Origin: Lachnospiraceae bacterium
GTDB taxonomy: Bacteria > Bacillota > Clostridia > Lachnospirales > Lachnospiraceae
Length of the DNA stretch: 54,207 nt
NCBI GenBank assembly: GCA_022788085.1
Contig: JALEWA010000044.1
Location: 1 to 54,207 of the forward strand
Direction of reading: 5' to 3'
Shown here: piece by piece, positions 50,826 through 54,207 of the stretch
Position numbering within the stretch: position 1 is the first letter of the stretch
Layout: each line of letters opens with the position of its first letter
Notes under the pieces: model-generated
Told to the model about the DNA's origin: nothing
The model's database searches: none
The model's input: the letters and a program-made list of their open reading frames with translations, nothing else
Program-made: the position numbers and the translations under genes

Positions 50826-51320
50826 CTAATATTTTCTCTGCCAACCGCCTGTAAACAGCTTATAAATCAAAATCCCCACTGCCAATCCTACAATAACCGG
50901 CGCTAAAAAAGATAACACCGAGAACACCAGTAAAATAACCAAAGCAAGAACAGCAATTATAACAATTCCCACGATCCATCCGGGAAACTGTATTGTCTTA
51001 TGCTGGTTCATATAGTCCTGCTCCCTGGTACCTTGTCCATTTCTGTTCCCCTGATAGCCCCAACCACTATTATCGTATTCATAGCTTTCTTCACCATTTG
51101 CGAACTTATTGCTTTCCTCTATTGTCTTTGCTAATAATCGTGGATCTCCCAGCGCACGTAATACTTCTTCTTCTGTTTTCCCATTTCGGATTTCATTATT
51201 AATGTAGCTCTGATAATAATTTACGTTTTCCTGTATGATTCTGTCTGATACCTTGCCAGTAAGTGCTTCCTGAAAACATGTTAAAAACTCTTCCTGTCTC
51301 ATATCGGTGTTAATCTCCAT
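50826..51320 (-). CDS. HAAS (DUF1700) domain membrane protein
   Basis: A 164-residue protein with an N-terminal HAAS/DUF1700-type domain (RQEEFLTCFQEAL ... NGKTEEEVLRALGDP, about 5-65), a polar Gly/Asn-rich linker, and two hydrophobic segments near the C terminus. Such proteins often associate with PadR regulators in envelope-stress or antimicrobial responses; no padR is nearby. The start may also be the ATG at 51302. It follows the orphan gene upstream by 22 bases. Confidence 0.78.
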   Translation of the reverse strand: MEINTDMRQEEFLTCFQEALTGKVSDRIIQENVNYYQSYINNEIRNGKTEEEVLRALGDPRLLAKTIEESNKFANGEESYEYDNSGWGYQGNRNGQGTREQDYMNQHKTIQFPGWIVGIVIIAVLALVILLVFSVLSFLAPVIVGLAVGILIYKLFTGGWQRKY

Positions 51321-51342
51321 TCTTTGTCATATCCTGTTCCGG

Positions 51343-51726
51343 TTACTTATCCATGCCACGCCCTTCTGTCAACTTCTTAATATAGCCGTCAGGGTCTTTT
51401 CGCATCTCAACCATATCGTGAAATGCCTTCAGCACCATCCTGTCCTTATTGCATGCATCTGTATTCTTTCCGGAATCTCCAATAATATTATACTTGTTCA
51501 TCTGCCAGACAAATAAATCTATCAGACTATATTCACAACATTTGACTCTTTCTGTCAGATAATGGTGTTCCAGATAAAATACCAGCTCCTCAAGCAGATC
51601 GGGAGAGACAAGAATCTCTTCCCACAGCTTTTCACACCATTCCTGTGGTTCTCCTGCCATCTTACCTAATTCTATCAGTCCTTCATATGCCTTTATTCTT
51701 CTTGCATCATATAAGATACCTGCCAT
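51343..51726 (-). CDS. Conserved-looking hypothetical protein
   Basis: A 127-residue soluble, helical, slightly acidic protein that I do not recognise. It has four Cys (in EWCEKLW, VKCCEYS and DACNKD) and no signal peptide or membrane segment. GGAGG lies 7 bases before the ATG, and it is directly upstream of, and probably co-transcribed with, the HAAS gene. A role in the same pathway is the only inference available. Confidence 0.6.
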   Translation of the reverse strand: MAGILYDARRIKAYEGLIELGKMAGEPQEWCEKLWEEILVSPDLLEELVFYLEHHYLTERVKCCEYSLIDLFVWQMNKYNIIGDSGKNTDACNKDRMVLKAFHDMVEMRKDPDGYIKKLTEGRGMDK

Positions 51727-51831
51727 ACGAACACCTCCGTTGCTTATTCTTACTCTATCACACAGAATCCAGAACGTAAATTACCCTATGGCAAATTTAA
51801 TGAAAATATTAGATATGTGATTCTATAATAA

Positions 51832-51876
51832 AAAATGCTGTAATAAAAGTGTTTGATAGCACTTCTATTACAGCAT
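51832..51876 (-). terminator. Terminator of the carbohydrate ABC importer operon
   Basis: On the minus strand GCTGTAATAGAAGTG pairs with CACTTTTATTACAGC (one mismatch) and is followed by ATTTTTTATT. Confidence 0.88.
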
Positions 51877-51889
51877 CCATTACTGTTAC

Positions 51890-52756
51890 TTATCCTTTTA
51901 CAGCGCCGGCAACCATTCCCTTTATAATCTCTTTACTGAATGCAAAATAGAGAATTACTATTGGAGACATGGTAATCAGCATTGCTGCCATCTGTTTAGG
52001 ATAATCCGATGCGAATTGTCCCTTAAACTGTGTTAACGCAAGCGGTACCGTCTGCAAAGCCACATCCTTAATTAATACCAATGCGAAAGAGAATTCATTC
52101 CAATTTCCAAATACCTGAATGATAGCTACCGTTACAAGTATCGGCTTACAGATTGGAAGAATAATCGTCCATAATGTTCTTGAGAAACTGCTTCCATCTA
52201 TTGCAGCGGCTTCCTCCAACGCAATCGGAATTCCTTTTACATAACCTTCAACCAGAAAAATGGCAAGCGGCAAACCAAATGAAACATATGGCAATAGCAA
52301 AGTAAACCATTTATTAGAAATTCCTGCTTTATTAAACACCACATAAATTGGTACTAATAAAGAGTGAATTGGAATCAGCATACCCATCAGGAACATTGCA
52401 TAGAGCAATCTGTTTCCTTTAAATCTTACCCTTGCCAGAATATAACCAACAATAAAACCAAATAGCACGATAAAAAGTACTGCAAGTCCTGTTGTTCTTA
52501 CACTGTTCATCATGGACTCACCTAAATGATAATCGGAATTTGTAAGAATTCTGATATAATTCGTAAGTGTAGGTTCTTTTGGCAAACCAATAATATCCGC
52601 ATTAAAAGCCCTTTTTTCCTTAAGAGAAGAATAGAGCATCCACACAAGTGGGAAAATACAGGTTAGCGAAAAGATTACCATAACCAGATTTAAAAATACA
52701 CTTATGATTCCATTTTTTACCTTATGCGTTTTCATATCATTATTCGTATTTCCCAT
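51890..52756 (-). CDS. Carbohydrate ABC transporter permease (MalG/AraQ-type)
   Basis: About 288 residues with six membrane segments. The conserved cytoplasmic EAA loop reads EEAAAIDGSSFSRTLWTIILP, which docks on the ATPase. Start at the ATG at 52756, 9 bases after AAGGAGG, which lies at the end of the upstream permease gene; a GTG-free longer frame starting at 52777 would overlap that gene and place the start before the ribosome-binding site. No ATPase gene is adjacent; a shared MsmK-type ATPase is likely. Confidence 0.92.
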   Translation of the reverse strand: MGNTNNDMKTHKVKNGIISVFLNLVMVIFSLTCIFPLVWMLYSSLKEKRAFNADIIGLPKEPTLTNYIRILTNSDYHLGESMMNSVRTTGLAVLFIVLFGFIVGYILARVRFKGNRLLYAMFLMGMLIPIHSLLVPIYVVFNKAGISNKWFTLLLPYVSFGLPLAIFLVEGYVKGIPIALEEAAAIDGSSFSRTLWTIILPICKPILVTVAIIQVFGNWNEFSFALVLIKDVALQTVPLALTQFKGQFASDYPKQMAAMLITMSPIVILYFAFSKEIIKGMVAGAVKG

Positions 52757-52760
52757 ATCA

Positions 52761-53654
52761 TCAGTCCTCCTTCTCACGCATCAATCGTTTCAGTAATCCC
52801 TGGGAGCCACCAATAACAAGAAGGGATAATACAAAGATTGCTACAGAAATACAGCTTCCGTATCCCATATTGGACTGACTGAAGGAAATCTGGTAACCAT
52901 ACATTGCCATAACCATAGAAGATGTACCAGGACCGCCCTTTGTCATAACATAAATGTTATCAAATGCCTTCATATTACCTGCAATACACAGAGTCAGACA
53001 TACCAATAATGTATTCTTAATCAAAGGAAGTACAATATAAATTGCTCTTTGGAACGAATTAGCACCATCAATCTCTGAACTTTCAAAAATTTCTGTATCA
53101 ATGGAGGCAATGGCCGACATAATGATAACCATATAATATCCTATGTACTGCCAAATCAGAGGAATACATACAAGGAGCATAACCAGATTAGGTTCATTCA
53201 ACCATACCTTACATAAATCCTCTCTTCCAATCAGTTTCAGAAACCAGTTAATGATACCATACTGATAATGGTAAATCATGTTCCAAATCAAACCGATACA
53301 CACTGCCGCAATCGTACTTGGGAAAAATCCAAAGGTCCTGTGAATCGTCTTAAACTTTACATACTTTGAATTAATAACCATAACAAGTACAAATGCAATA
53401 CCAATCTGTCCTATGATACACGCAATTACTAAATATATATTATGGCCAAATGACTGCCAGAAAACGCCATCCTTAAACAGAGTAACGTAATTGTCTAATC
53501 CAATAAAGGTTTTATTCGGTCCGCCTTTCCATTCATAGAAGCTATATACAAAGGCAGTAATCAACGGTACAAATACAGTAAATACAAATGCTGCAACCGG
53601 TACTAATAAATACAGAAAGATAACCCATCCCTTAGGTTTAATCGTCTTTAACAT
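52761..53654 (-). CDS. Carbohydrate ABC transporter permease (MalF/UgpA-type)
   Basis: A 297-residue inner-membrane subunit with six membrane segments and an EAA loop (SSEIDGANSFQRAIYIVLPLI). It pairs with the downstream MalG-type permease, separated by 4 bases. GGGAGGAG precedes the ATG. Substrate cannot be told from the sequence; the family handles oligosaccharides or other polyols. Confidence 0.93.
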   Translation of the reverse strand: MLKTIKPKGWVIFLYLLVPVAAFVFTVFVPLITAFVYSFYEWKGGPNKTFIGLDNYVTLFKDGVFWQSFGHNIYLVIACIIGQIGIAFVLVMVINSKYVKFKTIHRTFGFFPSTIAAVCIGLIWNMIYHYQYGIINWFLKLIGREDLCKVWLNEPNLVMLLVCIPLIWQYIGYYMVIIMSAIASIDTEIFESSEIDGANSFQRAIYIVLPLIKNTLLVCLTLCIAGNMKAFDNIYVMTKGGPGTSSMVMAMYGYQISFSQSNMGYGSCISVAIFVLSLLVIGGSQGLLKRLMREKED

Positions 53655-53683
53655 TTCTTCTCCTCCCTGAAATTTTATGAAGT

Positions 53684-53713
53684 GAGCCGTTCTGTCCTGT
53701 AACAGAACGGCTC
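53684..53713. promoter_or_regulatory. Intercistronic hairpin between binding-protein and permease genes
   Basis: Perfect 12-bp arms GAGCCGTTCTGT / ACAGAACGGCTC with a 6-base loop and no T-run on the minus strand. Such hairpins often stabilise the binding-protein part of the mRNA, giving it higher expression than the permeases. Confidence 0.7.
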
Positions 53714-53749
53714 GTTATCATTAGGAAGTCTTCCCTGAATCTCTACTAT

Positions 53750-54207
53750 TTAGTAGTTTGCTTCGTATGCAGCCTGTGCATTTGCTGCTACATCCTCTGG
53801 TGTCTTATCACCATTCATAAGATCCTGTAAGTCTGTGTTTAATACATCCCATACTGCGCTGTTGATATAAGAATCGTAGATTTCACATGTTGTTGTGTCA
53901 ACATAAGACCAATTGTAGAAATCCTGTGTAATCTGATCGAATCCACTTAAGTCAACGTCTGCTACCTTGGTAAGTCCACCAAGAGCATAATTTTCTGCTA
54001 CATAAGATGAGAATGCAGGTCCTGTGATATACTCAGCAAGATCAATAGCTGCTGCAAGCTTAGCCGGATCTTCTGCTACCTTTGCATTGATTGCTACTGC
54101 ATAACCAAGTCCGATGTTCTGTGAGTCCGGAGCTTCTGTAGCATCTGCAGGCTGTGGAAGAACTGCAAATCCGATGTTAGCCCACTTATCAGGATCTGAT
54201 TCCTGTA
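53750..54207 (-). CDS. Extracellular solute-binding protein, family 1 (partial, C-terminal part)
   Basis: The last 152 residues of a sugar-binding protein; the N terminus and signal peptide lie beyond the window end. Visible segments are [29 protein letters not shown] and the C-terminal [17 protein letters not shown], all typical of family 1 binding proteins. The stop codon is TAA at 53750-53752. It should deliver substrate to the two permeases downstream. Confidence 0.92.
   Translation of the reverse strand, partial: QESDPDKWANIGFAVLPQPADATEAPDSQNIGLGYAVAINAKVAEDPAKLAAAIDLAEYITGPAFSSYVAENYALGGLTKVADVDLSGFDQITQDFYNWSYVDTTTCEIYDSYINSAVWDVLNTDLQDLMNGDKTPEDVAANAQAAYEANY

Overview
The window looks like a chromosomal segment from a spore-forming, low-GC Gram-positive bacterium, most likely a member of the Lachnospiraceae (Clostridia). 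Pointers are an alpha/beta-type small acid-soluble spore protein, the tig-clpP-clpX-lon-ysxC order, a TM1266-type hydrogenase-associated regulator, a rubrerythrin, an archaeal-type phosphoglycerate-mutase homologue linked to lysC and hom, group I ECF transport genes, and consensus TTGACA-17-TATAAT promoters. No phage, plasmid, IS element or CRISPR array was seen. Species-level assignment is not possible from the sequence alone.

Layout. 1-2.3 kb: a TetR regulator convergent with a sodium:solute symporter whose leader carries a perfect 15-bp palindrome. 2.3-9.9 kb: an AI-2E-family membrane protein and the proteostasis run tig-clpP-clpX-lon-ysxC. 10.1-12.7 kb: lipoprotein, fused permease-ATPase and TM1266 regulator. 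12.9 kb: SASP. 13.2-18.6 kb: a chemosensory-like operon (cheR-cheB-cheY-like-cheW-PAS kinase-HD-GYP regulator) driven by a consensus promoter, with no cheA or receptor gene in it. 18.7-24.4 kb: DJ-1/PfpI and CYTH proteins, then a nucleoside phosphorylase with an ECF transporter and a cysteine hydrolase. 24.4-24.94 kb: a gene-free stretch packed with palindromic elements.

25-33.8 kb (all minus strand): a Ca2+/Na+ exchanger, then an unusually tight run of overlapping genes (DUF3592, PlsC-like acyltransferase, acyl-CoA ligase, B12-type radical SAM enzyme, CDP-alcohol phosphotransferase, permuted papain/LRAT-like protein, nucleotidyltransferase, DUF1275 membrane protein, thymidine kinase). I read its core as an uncharacterised lipid-head-group and acyl-chain pathway. 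33.8-38.2 kb: M32 carboxypeptidase, rubrerythrin, a small Rpn-like remnant, a second copy of the palindromic array, tRNA-Leu and a MATE exporter. 38.4-42.7 kb: ACT protein-hom-apgM/homoserine-kinase analogue-lysC, an aspartate-family amino acid operon. 42.8-45.7 kb: a PAS-GGDEF-EAL protein and an LRR lipoprotein. 45.8-46.4 kb: six tRNA genes with their own promoter and terminator. 46.5-49.9 kb: rlmL-like methyltransferase, degenerate amidase-fold protein, rdgB, yfcE. 50-51.7 kb: an Asn/Ser-rich small protein, a predicted small RNA, a HAAS-domain protein and an orphan gene. 51.9-54.2 kb: a carbohydrate ABC importer cut by the window end.

The most unusual signals are (i) two distant intergenic loci (24450-24669 and 36370-36588) that each hold eight alternating CATCGA/TCGATG blocks with almost identical 27/35-bp spacing and compensatory changes in the stems; (ii) the putative lipid operon at 27.2-33.0 kb; and (iii) a predicted small RNA with C-rich anti-Shine-Dalgarno-like motifs at 50.47-50.58 kb.
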